NCBI GenBank assembly: GCA_955652585.1
Contig: CATPBF010000157.1
Coordinates: 1-9,285 of the forward strand
Source: Candidatus Dormiibacterota bacterium
Lineage (GTDB): Bacteria > Chloroflexota > Dormibacteria > Dormibacterales > Dormibacteraceae
Direction: 5' to 3'
DNA length: 9,285 nucleotides
Shown: one piece after another, positions 1-6,358 of the stretch
Layout: each line of letters opens with the position of its first letter
Numbering within the stretch: position 1 is the stretch's first letter
Translations under genes and position numbers: made by a program
The notes under the pieces: generated by a model
Database searches by the model: none
The model's input: only the letters and a program-made list of their open reading frames with translations
Told to the model about the DNA's origin: nothing

Positions 1-919
1 CCGTGACGTCGATCCCGAGACCGAGGTCACTGTGTCGTGTGGAGCGACGGAGGCCATGATCGCGGCCCTGCTCACAGCCGTCGACCCGGGCGACGAGGTC
101 GTCGTCTTCGAGCCCTTCTACGAGAACTACGGCCCGGACTGCATCCTCAGCGGCGCTACGCCGCGCTATGTGACGCTGCGCCCGCCCGACTGGTCGTTCG
201 ATCCCGACGAGCTCCGGTCTGCCTTCACGAAGAAGACGCGGGCCATCGTCGTCAACACCCCGCACAATCCGACCGGCAAGGTTTACTCGCGGTCAGAGCT
301 CGAGCTGATCGCCCAGCTGTGCATCGAGCACGACGCCATTGCCATCACCGACGAGATCTACGAGCACCTCGTGTATCGCGGCCGCCACGTAAGCATGGCT
401 ACGCTCGCCGGCATGGCGGATCGGACGATCACGATCAGCGGTGCCAGCAAAACGTTCTCGGTCACCGGCTGGCGCGTGGGCTGGATCATCGCGCCACCAG
501 ACCTCACGGGCGGGATCCGCAAGGTCCACGACTTCCTGACCGTCGGCGCCGCCCACCCCTTGCAGATAGCGGTCGCCTCCGCGCTCCAGCTGCCGGCGTC
601 CTTTTATGTGGAGCTGCTCGGCGACTACCGCGAGCGCCGCGATGCCATCGTGACCGGCCTGCAGCAATGCGGCTTCGACGTGACCATCCCCGACGGTGCT
701 TATTACGTGATGGCGGGGATCGGCGGTTTCGGCTTCGACGACGACACCGCGATGGCGCGCCACCTCATCGAGCAGGTCGCTGTGGCCACCGTTCCGGCTT
801 CGAGCTTCTATCACGATCCAGCGCGTGGTCGCGGCTACCTGCGCTTCAGCTTTCCGAAGCGGCTGGAGACGATCGAGCGAGGCCTCGAGGCGCTGCGCAC
901 ACTCAAGCCGAGGCGTTAA
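1..919 (+). CDS. Class I/II PLP-dependent aminotransferase (5' partial)
   Basis: The reading frame is open from base 2, so the gene starts upstream of the window. About 305 residues are visible of a family that usually has 380-400, so roughly the first 80 are missing. The GTG at base 32 is internal: the residues before it (DPETEVT) continue the family's 'tvtxGatEal' segment. Visible hallmarks in order are GATEAM, the NPTG motif (bases 266-277), DEIYEHLVY (from base 350), the SGASKTFSVTGWRVG segment with the Schiff-base lysine at bases 449-451, the PLQ segment, PDGAYYVM, and the substrate-carboxylate arginine in YLRFSF (bases 842-844). All catalytic elements expected in this portion are intact. 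The pattern resembles the methionine/kynurenine aminotransferase and N-succinyl-diaminopimelate aminotransferase branch of fold type I. The amino donor cannot be told from sequence, and no biosynthetic neighbours help. The gene ends in TAA, 45 nt before the next gene on the same strand. Confidence 0.93.
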   Translation, partial: RDVDPETEVTVSCGATEAMIAALLTAVDPGDEVVVFEPFYENYGPDCILSGATPRYVTLRPPDWSFDPDELRSAFTKKTRAIVVNTPHNPTGKVYSRSELELIAQLCIEHDAIAITDEIYEHLVYRGRHVSMATLAGMADRTITISGASKTFSVTGWRVGWIIAPPDLTGGIRKVHDFLTVGAAHPLQIAVASALQLPASFYVELLGDYRERRDAIVTGLQQCGFDVTIPDGAYYVMAGIGGFGFDDDTAMARHLIEQVAVATVPASSFYHDPARGRGYLRFSFPKRLETIERGLEALRTLKPRR

Positions 920-928
920 CAGGCAGGG

Positions 929-957
929 TTCACAAGTTGACCAGCCAAGCCTAGCTT
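929..957 (+). promoter_or_regulatory. Candidate sigma-70-type promoter for a leaderless transcript
   Basis: TTCACA (929-934, five of six matches to TTGACA) is followed after exactly 17 nt by TAGCTT (952-957, fitting the TAnnnT -10 consensus). The -10 ends 7 nt before the ATG at 965, so transcription would begin at or next to the start codon. No Shine-Dalgarno sequence precedes that ATG, which agrees with a leaderless mRNA. The elements and spacing are seen in the sequence; promoter activity is inferred. Confidence 0.42.
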
Positions 958-964
958 TGGTCGC

Positions 965-1369
965 ATGCGCAGGCTGATTCGGGCGCCCCTGCTATGGATG
1001 GTCCTCGCCGAGATCGCCGTCGTGGGCACCTTGGTCCTGGTCGCGTGGCATATGATCGCGGGCGCGCCGGCGTCCGGCGCGCCGGGTCCGTTCACATTCC
1101 CCTTCCCGCCGGCGACGGCGTCCCCGGCCGACTCCGCCCTGCCGGCGACCGGGGTGCCAGTTGCGAATACCAACCCGCGTGGTCCTGCGCCTGGGCTCAA
1201 TGTCGGGATCGGCTTCTGGCGCGGCCGCCTCGCGAGCCTCAACAGCGACCAGGCGGAATTCGAGGCGCTGGAATGGAAGCTAACCCACGCCGTCATGGAC
1301 GCGGCTCGCAACTACCTGGACACGGTCGTGCTTCCGGCCGTCAAGAGCGCCGAAGGAGGCGGGGCTTAG
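965..1369 (+). CDS. Small membrane-anchored protein of unknown function
   Basis: I do not recognise this 134-residue protein. It begins with a short basic stretch (MRRLIR), followed by one strongly hydrophobic segment at about residues 9-32, which should act as a signal anchor or uncleaved signal peptide. A Pro/Ala/Gly-rich, low-complexity linker spans about residues 33-75. A C-terminal part at about residues 80-130 looks helical (FWRGRLASLNSDQAEFEALEWKL and onward) and ends in a Gly-rich tail. Most of the protein would lie outside the cytoplasmic membrane. The ATG at 965 is the only start that includes the whole hydrophobic segment. It has no ribosome binding site but a candidate promoter immediately upstream. 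The gene converges on the bactofilin gene with 9 nt between stop codons. The frame on the opposite strand lacks such an organised pattern and was judged a shadow. Confidence 0.6.
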   Translation: MRRLIRAPLLWMVLAEIAVVGTLVLVAWHMIAGAPASGAPGPFTFPFPPATASPADSALPATGVPVANTNPRGPAPGLNVGIGFWRGRLASLNSDQAEFEALEWKLTHAVMDAARNYLDTVVLPAVKSAEGGGA

Positions 1370-1378
1370 ACGCGCGGA

Positions 1379-1750
1379 CTACTTCTGTTCCGGGGCCATG
1401 GTGACGTTGCCGTTCAGAGTCGCCCCGTCCTCGACCGTGAGCCGGGCGACCTTCACGTCGCCGTTGAGGCGCCCGGACCCGCCGAGCGTCAGGCGGCGGC
1501 GCGCCGTCACGTTGCCGTTGACCTGGCCTCGGACGCTTACGTTCGAGCCCTCGATCGTGGCCTGGATGTTGGCTGTGCTGTCAACCGTGATGTCGCCGCT
1601 GGCCTTGAGCTCACCCTCGACGTTGCCTTGGACCTTGAGGTCCCCCTGGATGTCGAGGCGTCCGTGTAGGCTGTCGCGGGGGCCGAGGTTGACCAGGTTG
1701 GTGCCACCGTTAGGGGTGGTCGCGGGGGCGGATTTTTCAGCTTGGGCCAT
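1379..1750 (-). CDS. Bactofilin (polymer-forming cytoskeletal protein)
   Basis: This 123-residue protein carries the bactofilin (formerly DUF583) signature: short beta strands with glycine turns every 6-8 residues across about residues 25-120 (HGRLDIQGDLKVQGNVEGE, then GDITVDS, VRGQVNGNVTA, SGRLNGDVKV, DGATLNGNV). Such proteins fold as a right-handed beta-helix and polymerise without nucleotide into filaments or membrane-associated sheets that position cell-wall or envelope machinery. A flexible, Pro/Thr-rich tail of about 23 residues comes first; in known bactofilins such tails mediate membrane binding or interactions. The ATG at 1750 is chosen because GGAGG (1759-1763) lies 8 nt upstream. 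A GTG at 1765 in the same frame would overlap that ribosome binding site. The gene is an orphan: no M23 peptidase, a frequent bactofilin neighbour, is visible. It is divergent from the methyltransferase at 1950. Confidence 0.93.
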   Translation of the reverse strand: MAQAEKSAPATTPNGGTNLVNLGPRDSLHGRLDIQGDLKVQGNVEGELKASGDITVDSTANIQATIEGSNVSVRGQVNGNVTARRRLTLGGSGRLNGDVKVARLTVEDGATLNGNVTMAPEQK

Positions 1751-1758
1751 TTGGGCGT

Positions 1759-1763
1759 CCTCC
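1759..1763 (-). promoter_or_regulatory. Ribosome binding site of the bactofilin gene
   Basis: GGAGG on the minus strand lies 8 nt before the ATG at 1750. It is the clearest Shine-Dalgarno sequence in the window, and it fixes the bactofilin start at 1750 instead of the GTG at 1765, which lies just upstream of it. Confidence 0.75.
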
Positions 1764-1909
1764 ACTACGTTGATCGAGCCTTTCCCTAGTTCTGCTCAAC
1801 TCCGACGGTCAACTGGACTTGCGTATAGACGCGTATCTCGGAAGAGTTGGGAATTAGACGAGCTAGCATCGTAGCAAAGTGGTCGGCGGTCAACAGGAAA
1901 GGGAGGCAA

Positions 1910-1921
1910 CCGGGATCCCGG
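1910..1921. repeat. 12-bp perfect palindrome upstream of the methyltransferase
   Basis: CCGGGATCCCGG reads identically on both strands, and the symmetry stops at its ends. It lies 28 nt before the ATG at 1950. It could be an operator or a small hairpin near the translation start. It is too short and lacks a T-run, so it is not a terminator. Confidence 0.35.
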
Positions 1922-1949
1922 CGTTCGTGGAAGCCCTGGGCATAGAGCG

Positions 1950-2798
1950 ATGGCGCTGATGGATCCAGACGCGTCCGACGAGATGACCGACCACCTGGTC
2001 GATTTCTTCGACCAGGTCGCCCCCGTTTATGACAGCTGGGCGGGTGGCCAGCACGGCCGGATCGCTACCAGGCTGGTCGAGCTGGTCAAGCCCAAGAAGG
2101 GTCAGCACGCGCTCGACGTCGGGACCGGAACGGGCCTGGTCGCGCACCTGGTGGCGGCCAAGGTCAGCCCTGGTTCGGTGATCGGCATCGACCTGTCGGA
2201 TCGGATGCTCTCGATTGCGCGCTCGAGGCAGAGCAAGAACACGCAGTTCCTAGGCATGGCCGCGGAACGTCTCGTGTTCCGGCCGGAGACCTTCGACCTC
2301 GTGACCATGGGCGATACGCTGGCGTACCTGTCCGATCCCGGCGACGGGCTGAGCGAAGCGCATCGCGTGCTCAAGCCCCGTGGCCGGCTGGCCGTCTCGT
2401 GCCAGCGTCGCAGCCTTTCCACACGCGCCCAGGACCTTTTCTTCCAGGGCCTGGCGCCCCTTGCGCGCAGGCACTACCTGAGCCTTCCGCGCTACAGCTC
2501 GGAACGCGGTCGCTTTGGCGAACCCGACGTGCTGCCGCAACTGCTGAACTCGGCGGGCTTCAAGGTCGACACGATGACCGAGATGGTCATGGGCGGTCGC
2601 GCCCAGAACGCGCGCGAGTGGACGGACATGATGGCCGGCGCCGGACCCCTGCCTTACACCTTGATCAAAGCCCTGGGTCCGCGTTACCGGATGGAGCTTG
2701 AGGCTGAAGTCGAAGCCGCGATGGACAGCCTCGGCGATCCTGACGATGCGTTTCGCTACCACCATTCATATCTGATGGCGGTGGCAACCAAGCGCTGA
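1950..2798 (+). CDS. Class I SAM-dependent methyltransferase (UbiE/MenG-like)
   Basis: This 282-residue protein shows the Rossmann-type methyltransferase core. Motif I is LDVGTGTGLVA (about residues 55-65), the acidic residue that binds the SAM ribose is in VIGIDLSDRML (Asp81), motif IV-like FDLVTMGDTLAYL lies in the middle, and HRVLKPRGRLAVS is the usual post-core segment. The start (DFFDQVAPVYDSWAGGQ) resembles the UbiE/MenG and Methyltransf_11 group, so a quinone, lipid or small-molecule substrate is likelier than nucleic acid. The C-terminal half (about residues 160-260) is a substrate-binding lid with no motif I recognise. The start is uncertain: ATG codons at 1950, 1959 and 1983 are in frame and none has a clear ribosome binding site. 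I use the first because the frame is open upstream only to 1875 and holds no earlier start codon. It converges on the transporter gene with a 10-nt gap. Confidence 0.88.
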   Translation: MALMDPDASDEMTDHLVDFFDQVAPVYDSWAGGQHGRIATRLVELVKPKKGQHALDVGTGTGLVAHLVAAKVSPGSVIGIDLSDRMLSIARSRQSKNTQFLGMAAERLVFRPETFDLVTMGDTLAYLSDPGDGLSEAHRVLKPRGRLAVSCQRRSLSTRAQDLFFQGLAPLARRHYLSLPRYSSERGRFGEPDVLPQLLNSAGFKVDTMTEMVMGGRAQNAREWTDMMAGAGPLPYTLIKALGPRYRMELEAEVEAAMDSLGDPDDAFRYHHSYLMAVATKR

Positions 2799-2808
2799 AC
2801 CGTTGCGG

Positions 2809-4350
2809 TCAGGCGGCCGCCTGCGCCGGCGCTCGTGGGCGACCGATGGTCAAGCCGGCGACCAGCGCCGCGAGGAGGCATAGCCCGGCCGCCACCGCGA
2901 AAATCTCTCGGTACTCCTGAAGGAAAGCGGCCCCCACCAACCGTTCGAGTTGATCGACCTGGGAGCGGACGTCCCCGCTGAGCTGGGGAGTGCCGAGGAT
3001 CTGACGAAAGCGATACAGGCCGTAGGCCGTGAGGGCGGCGAGGCCGATGAGCATCCCGACCGTCCTCGAAAGGACAACCAGGCTCGAAGCCAGGCCGTGG
3101 TGCTCCGCACGCGTCAGCTCCAGGACCCTGGCCGCAAGTGGGGCGATGACAACCCCAAAACCGAGCCCGCATGCGCCAAGGGCGACGGCGGCCACGGGCA
3201 GCGGGCCGAATCGCAAGGCCAGCTCGTCGGCCTGCCAGCCGGCCATCTGCGTGAAGGCGGCCGCGGCCAGAACCATCCCCGCCACGGCGGTGGCCCGCGC
3301 GCCGATACGCTGGGCGAGCAAGCCTCCGATCAGCGCGCCGGCGGGAACTCCGATCAGGAAGCGTGAAAGCAGCACGCCCGACCCCAGCTGGTCCAGCTTG
3401 AACACGAGCCGGCCGAGGAGCGGGACGTCGACGAGCACGACCATCAGCGCCACACCGATCAGCAGGTTGGCCAGGGTGGCACCTATGAAGGCACGGCTGT
3501 GCAGAAGTCGGTTCGGAATGAGCGGCTCCAGGCGAGTTGCCTGCCGCCTCGCATAGAGGCCGAGGACGACCAGGCTCAGCGCACCGACCGGGATGAGCAA
3601 ACCGCTGGTGGCCCGGGTGTTCGGATCATCCGGATACAGCGCGAGCACGAGGAGCCCGAGGCCGGTGCCCAGCAGCGCCGCCCCGACCCAGTCGAGCGAA
3701 GCCGCCGCCGATCGATCGAGCCTGCTCTGTCCACGGCTGCCGAACAGCAGTCCCGCTGCACAGAGCGCGGCCAGCGGGAGGTTCAGCCAGAAAACGAAGC
3801 GCCAGCCGCCGACCGTGGCAGCCGCGGCGGCGAGCGTGGCTCCATACAGCGGCCCGAAAACGCTGCCCGCCTCCTGCATCGCGGCCACTGATCCCAGCGC
3901 AATCGTTCGGCGCTCATCGCGATAGAGATCGGCGGCGAGGGCCAGAGAGAGGGGCACCAGTCCGCCCCCACCCAGGCCCTGGAGGAACCGGCCCGCAATC
4001 AGCCAGGGGAGCTCCGCGAAAGTCCACAGGCCCGCCGTCGCCGTGATCGCGGAACCGAGGGCGAAGATCAGCATGCAGAGGGCGTAGACGGGCGCCCGGC
4101 CCCGCACGTCCGAATAGGCGCCGAGCAGAGGCATCGCTACGACATAGCCGCCGAGAAAACCGGTCACGATCGGAGTCGCCTGCTCGAACCGGTCGATGGT
4201 GAGGCCGACGTCGGCGACCATGGCGGGCAGGATGGTGACGACGACGTATGCATCGAGGGCGGTGACAAACAACCCGGCCCCGGCGATCAGGAGAAGGAGT
4301 GCGCGCTTGGTGGGCGGCGCGGGGTCGGAAATCGCGGGCGCCGTCGTTAT
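2809..4350 (-). CDS. MFS transporter, P55 (Rv1410c)-like lipid/drug exporter
   Basis: This is a polytopic major facilitator protein. With the proposed start it has 513 residues, close to my recollection of about 518 for mycobacterial P55. Shared features include LDAYVVVTI in TM1 (the Asp matches the proton-relay Asp22 of P55), GYVVAMPLLG, the motif-A loop GAYSDVRGRAP, QEAGSVFGPLYG, ALMVVLVDVPL, and GMLIGLAALTAYGLYRFRQIL before a long extracytoplasmic stretch and a last helix. P55 exports triacylglycerides and some drugs together with the lipoprotein LprG. The gene directly upstream here encodes an LprG-type lipoprotein. The start is problematic. The first ATG/GTG/TTG in frame is a TTG at 4272, which would remove half of TM1. 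The frame is open upstream and encodes a credible N-terminus (PPTKRALLLLIAGAGLFVTALD). The ATA at 4348-4350 overlaps the lipoprotein stop as ATAA and is the best-placed initiator, though non-canonical. Product is confident; start is not. Confidence 0.88.
   Translation of the reverse strand: MTTAPAISDPAPPTKRALLLLIAGAGLFVTALDAYVVVTILPAMVADVGLTIDRFEQATPIVTGFLGGYVVAMPLLGAYSDVRGRAPVYALCMLIFALGSAITATAGLWTFAELPWLIAGRFLQGLGGGGLVPLSLALAADLYRDERRTIALGSVAAMQEAGSVFGPLYGATLAAAAATVGGWRFVFWLNLPLAALCAAGLLFGSRGQSRLDRSAAASLDWVGAALLGTGLGLLVLALYPDDPNTRATSGLLIPVGALSLVVLGLYARRQATRLEPLIPNRLLHSRAFIGATLANLLIGVALMVVLVDVPLLGRLVFKLDQLGSGVLLSRFLIGVPAGALIGGLLAQRIGARATAVAGMVLAAAAFTQMAGWQADELALRFGPLPVAAVALGACGLGFGVVIAPLAARVLELTRAEHHGLASSLVVLSRTVGMLIGLAALTAYGLYRFRQILGTPQLSGDVRSQVDQLERLVGAAFLQEYREIFAVAAGLCLLAALVAGLTIGRPRAPAQAAA
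2810..2823. repeat. 14-bp GC palindrome at the convergent gene ends
   Basis: CAGGCGGCCGCCTG is a perfect palindrome starting 12 nt after the methyltransferase stop and lying within the last codons of the convergent transporter gene. It could form a hairpin in both transcripts and act as a weak two-way terminator, but no T-run follows on either strand, so this role is doubtful. Confidence 0.35.
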
Positions 4351-5045
4351 GGCACCGGTGGTGGGGAGATCGTGACGGCGGCGTTGAAACCGCTCAGGTC
4401 GACCTCGACCGAGCTCGCTGTGCCGTTGTCACCGAATAGACCCGAAAGCACGGCCTTGCGGATCAGATGATCCGAGCCACCGATCCAGAGCACAGCGTCA
4501 ACGTCGCCCGACGAGTTCAGCTGCGGCAGCATGCTATGGATCTGACTCGCGGTGAACGTCGCCTCTACTTTGTGCGAGTCCACATCGCCGACCTTGTCGG
4601 CGCCGAGGTACTTCGGGCTGACACCAGCCGGGATGATCGCCGGCAAGCCGCCCTGAACCTCGAACAGCTTGGCGAGGTCCGGGATGAGGCCGGCGTCCGC
4701 ACCGGTGAGCTCCGAATAGCTGGAGAACGGAGGCCGAAGGTAAACGTGGCCGCCCGTGATGATCACCTCGAGCGCGAATTGGACATCCTGTTTACGGACG
4801 GTATAGGTGGTGTCGCTATCGGTCGGAAGCCGCAATCTGGCTGCGGCTTTGACGAGCGTGAAGGTCTGGAACGTGACCGTGCCTTTGGTGAAGGTGAGGG
4901 TGGCACTGACCGTTTTCAGCTTCGCCATCGCGGCGCCGCCCTCGCGCAATGCCTGTGCCGGGTCCTCGGGCTGCAGTCCACCGCACGCGGCCAGCACAAC
5001 CACGACCACCGCACCGGCGCAGAACGATGCGAGCCTGGTCCTCAC
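4347..5045 (-). CDS. lprG: LppX/LprG-family lipoprotein
   Basis: This is a secreted lipoprotein of 232 residues. From the GTG at 5045 it has a compact signal peptide: basic MRTR, a hydrophobic core rich in Val, then the lipobox LAAC with the acylated cysteine at residue 21. The mature part follows the LppX_LprAFG pattern: an N-terminal helix (QALREGGAAMAKLKTVSATL), alternating strands, the GGHVYLRPP segment, AGVSPKYLGADKVGDVDSHKVEATF, SQIHSMLPQL, and the VLWIGGSDHLIRKAVL strand pair. This fold has a deep hydrophobic pocket that carries acylated lipids. The next gene encodes a P55-like transporter, as in the mycobacterial lprG-Rv1410c operon, which supports a lipid-shuttle role. An in-frame TTG at 5096 overlaps the preceding stop (TTGA) and would add 17 residues. 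Those codons have far fewer G/C third bases than the rest, so the GTG is preferred. GATACT sits 6 nt before the GTG. Confidence 0.88.
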   Translation of the reverse strand: MRTRLASFCAGAVVVVVLAACGGLQPEDPAQALREGGAAMAKLKTVSATLTFTKGTVTFQTFTLVKAAARLRLPTDSDTTYTVRKQDVQFALEVIITGGHVYLRPPFSSYSELTGADAGLIPDLAKLFEVQGGLPAIIPAGVSPKYLGADKVGDVDSHKVEATFTASQIHSMLPQLNSSGDVDAVLWIGGSDHLIRKAVLSGLFGDNGTASSVEVDLSGFNAAVTISPPPVP

Positions 5046-5092
5046 CTCACAAGTATCAGCCCCGCATACGGCCCGTTTGTGACGGGTCCGCT

Positions 5093-6358
5093 TCAATCAG
5101 GGCGGTCATCGGCCGCGCGCACGATGAGGCGGATAGGCCGGTCGTAGAACAGATAGTCCCACGCCCAGTTCACGAGGACGACGACTCGGCTGCGGAAGCT
5201 GACGACGTTGATGAGATGGACGGTCAGCCACATCAACCAGCCCAGGAATCCCTTCAGGCGAACCGGCCCTAGCTGTGCGACGGCCGAGTTGCGGCCGATC
5301 GTGGCCATGATCCCAGGGTCCTTGTAAAGGAAGTTCGTCGCGCCATATCCGCGCAGCACATCGCGGATCGTGGCCGCCACGTGCTTACCCTCCTGCATGG
5401 CGACCGGGATGAGCATCGGTAGCGGAGCGCCGCCGCCACTCTCATCAATTGCGCCCGCGAGGTCGCCGATCACGAACGCCTCGGGATGCCCAGCGACCTG
5501 CAGCGTCGGCAGGACCTGGACGCGTGCCTGCCGGGCCAGCGGCAGGCTCATGAGGCTCCCCAGATCGGAAGCACGAACCCCGGCCGTCCAGATGACCGTC
5601 GAAGCCGGGATCTCGTGTCCGTCTGCGAGCAGGATCGAGTTGGCGGTCACGTCCGCGACCTTGGCCTTGAGCAGGACCTCGACGCCCTTCTTCTCCAATG
5701 ACCTTCGTGCGGCGTCGCGCAGCGGCTCGACGAACGTGCCCAGCAATGAACCCGCCGCCTCGAGCAGCACCACCCGCACCAGGCCGAGGTCGAGGTCGCG
5801 ATAGTCCTTGCTCAAAACCAGGTGGATCAGCTCGGAAAGGGCGCCGGCCATCTCGACGCCGGTCGGTCCGCCACCAACCACCGCGAACGTGAGCAGCGTT
5901 CGCCGCCGCTCACGATCGTCAGTCCATCGGGCTTCCTCGAAGCGCATCAAGATGCGGTTTCTCACGGCCAGGCCTTCATCGAGCTCTTTCAAGCCGAAGG
6001 CGTGTTGAGCGAGAGATGCGTTGCCGAAGTAATCGCTCTGGCTGCCCGAGGCCAGGACCAGGTAGTCATATGCCAGCGGTCCGTGGTCGGTAAACAGCTG
6101 ACGCTGCTGAAGGTCGGCGCCGGTGATCCTCGCCATCAAGAAGTCCGCGTTGCGCAACGGCCGGATGAGCTGCCGCACCGGGCGGGCGATTTCGCCTGGG
6201 TCGAGAACCGCCGAGGCGACCTGGTAGAGGAGCGGCGTGAAGAGGTGGTAGTTGTTGCGGTCGACGAGCAGCACGTCGACCGGCGCCTTCTTCAACGCTC
6301 GTGCGCACGTGAGGCCGCCGAAACCGGCCCCCGCGATCACGACCCGCGGCCGGCTCAT
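5093..6358 (-). CDS. ndh: Type II NADH dehydrogenase (NDH-2)
   Basis: This 421-residue flavoprotein oxidises NADH and reduces membrane quinone without pumping protons. The N-terminal FAD-binding motif is VVIAGAGFGGL (Gly10, Gly12, Gly15), followed by LVDRNNYHLFTPLLYQVASAVL, typical of NDH-2. A second dinucleotide fold for NADH is AVVGGGPTGVEMAGALSEL, with VVLLEAAGSLL after it. TVIWTAGVRAS and the FAD-contacting VIGDLA come next, then the AMQEGKHVA quinone-site segment. The C-terminus (about residues 370-415, GWLMWLTVHLINVVSF to DYLFYDRPIRL) is amphipathic and aromatic, as expected for the peripheral membrane anchor. The ATG at 6358 overlaps the stop of the upstream polymerase gene as ATGA, which fixes the start and implies translational coupling. 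Longer in-frame extensions upstream only read through that gene. No other respiratory genes are nearby. Confidence 0.95.
   Translation of the reverse strand: MSRPRVVIAGAGFGGLTCARALKKAPVDVLLVDRNNYHLFTPLLYQVASAVLDPGEIARPVRQLIRPLRNADFLMARITGADLQQRQLFTDHGPLAYDYLVLASGSQSDYFGNASLAQHAFGLKELDEGLAVRNRILMRFEEARWTDDRERRRTLLTFAVVGGGPTGVEMAGALSELIHLVLSKDYRDLDLGLVRVVLLEAAGSLLGTFVEPLRDAARRSLEKKGVEVLLKAKVADVTANSILLADGHEIPASTVIWTAGVRASDLGSLMSLPLARQARVQVLPTLQVAGHPEAFVIGDLAGAIDESGGGAPLPMLIPVAMQEGKHVAATIRDVLRGYGATNFLYKDPGIMATIGRNSAVAQLGPVRLKGFLGWLMWLTVHLINVVSFRSRVVVLVNWAWDYLFYDRPIRLIVRAADDRPD

Larger units (their letters stand above)
1751..1949. other. Divergent intergenic region (bactofilin / methyltransferase)
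   Basis: This 199-nt region separates two divergent genes and is more AT-rich than its flanks. It holds an imperfect 13-bp direct repeat around CGGTCAAC (1804-1816 and 1885-1897, 11 of 13 identical). It also holds the hexamer GCGTAT twice exactly 10 bp apart (1821 and 1831) and a perfect 12-bp palindrome (1910-1921). On the minus strand, TTGACC (1807-1812) could be a -35 for the bactofilin, followed after 18 nt by a weak -10 (TAGGGA, 1783-1788). GGGAGG at 1901-1906 resembles a ribosome binding site but no start codon follows at a usable distance. No convincing plus-strand promoter was found. Confidence 0.5.

Noticed and set aside
937..957. TTGACC at 937-942 as the -35 for the gene at 965
   Set aside because: Only 9 nt separate it from the -10; TTCACA at 929-934 gives the proper 17-nt spacing.
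916..1311. A 131-codon open frame on the minus strand
   Set aside because: It overlaps the membrane-anchored gene at 965, has a low-complexity product without a clear domain, and has no sensible start context.
1763..1765. GTG as the bactofilin start
   Set aside because: It abuts the GGAGG ribosome binding site, which serves the ATG at 1750.
2799..2823. Intrinsic terminator between the methyltransferase and transporter genes
   Set aside because: The palindrome is real but has no loop or T-run on either strand, so it was recorded only as a repeat.
4270..4272. TTG as the start of the MFS transporter
   Set aside because: It would cut TM1 in half and place the key aspartate at residue 7; the upstream frame encodes a credible N-terminus, so the start must lie further upstream.
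4467..5147. A 226-codon open frame on the plus strand
   Set aside because: It is a shadow of the lipoprotein gene; its product is rich in Arg, Asp and His with no recognisable fold, while the minus strand has a lipobox and family pattern.
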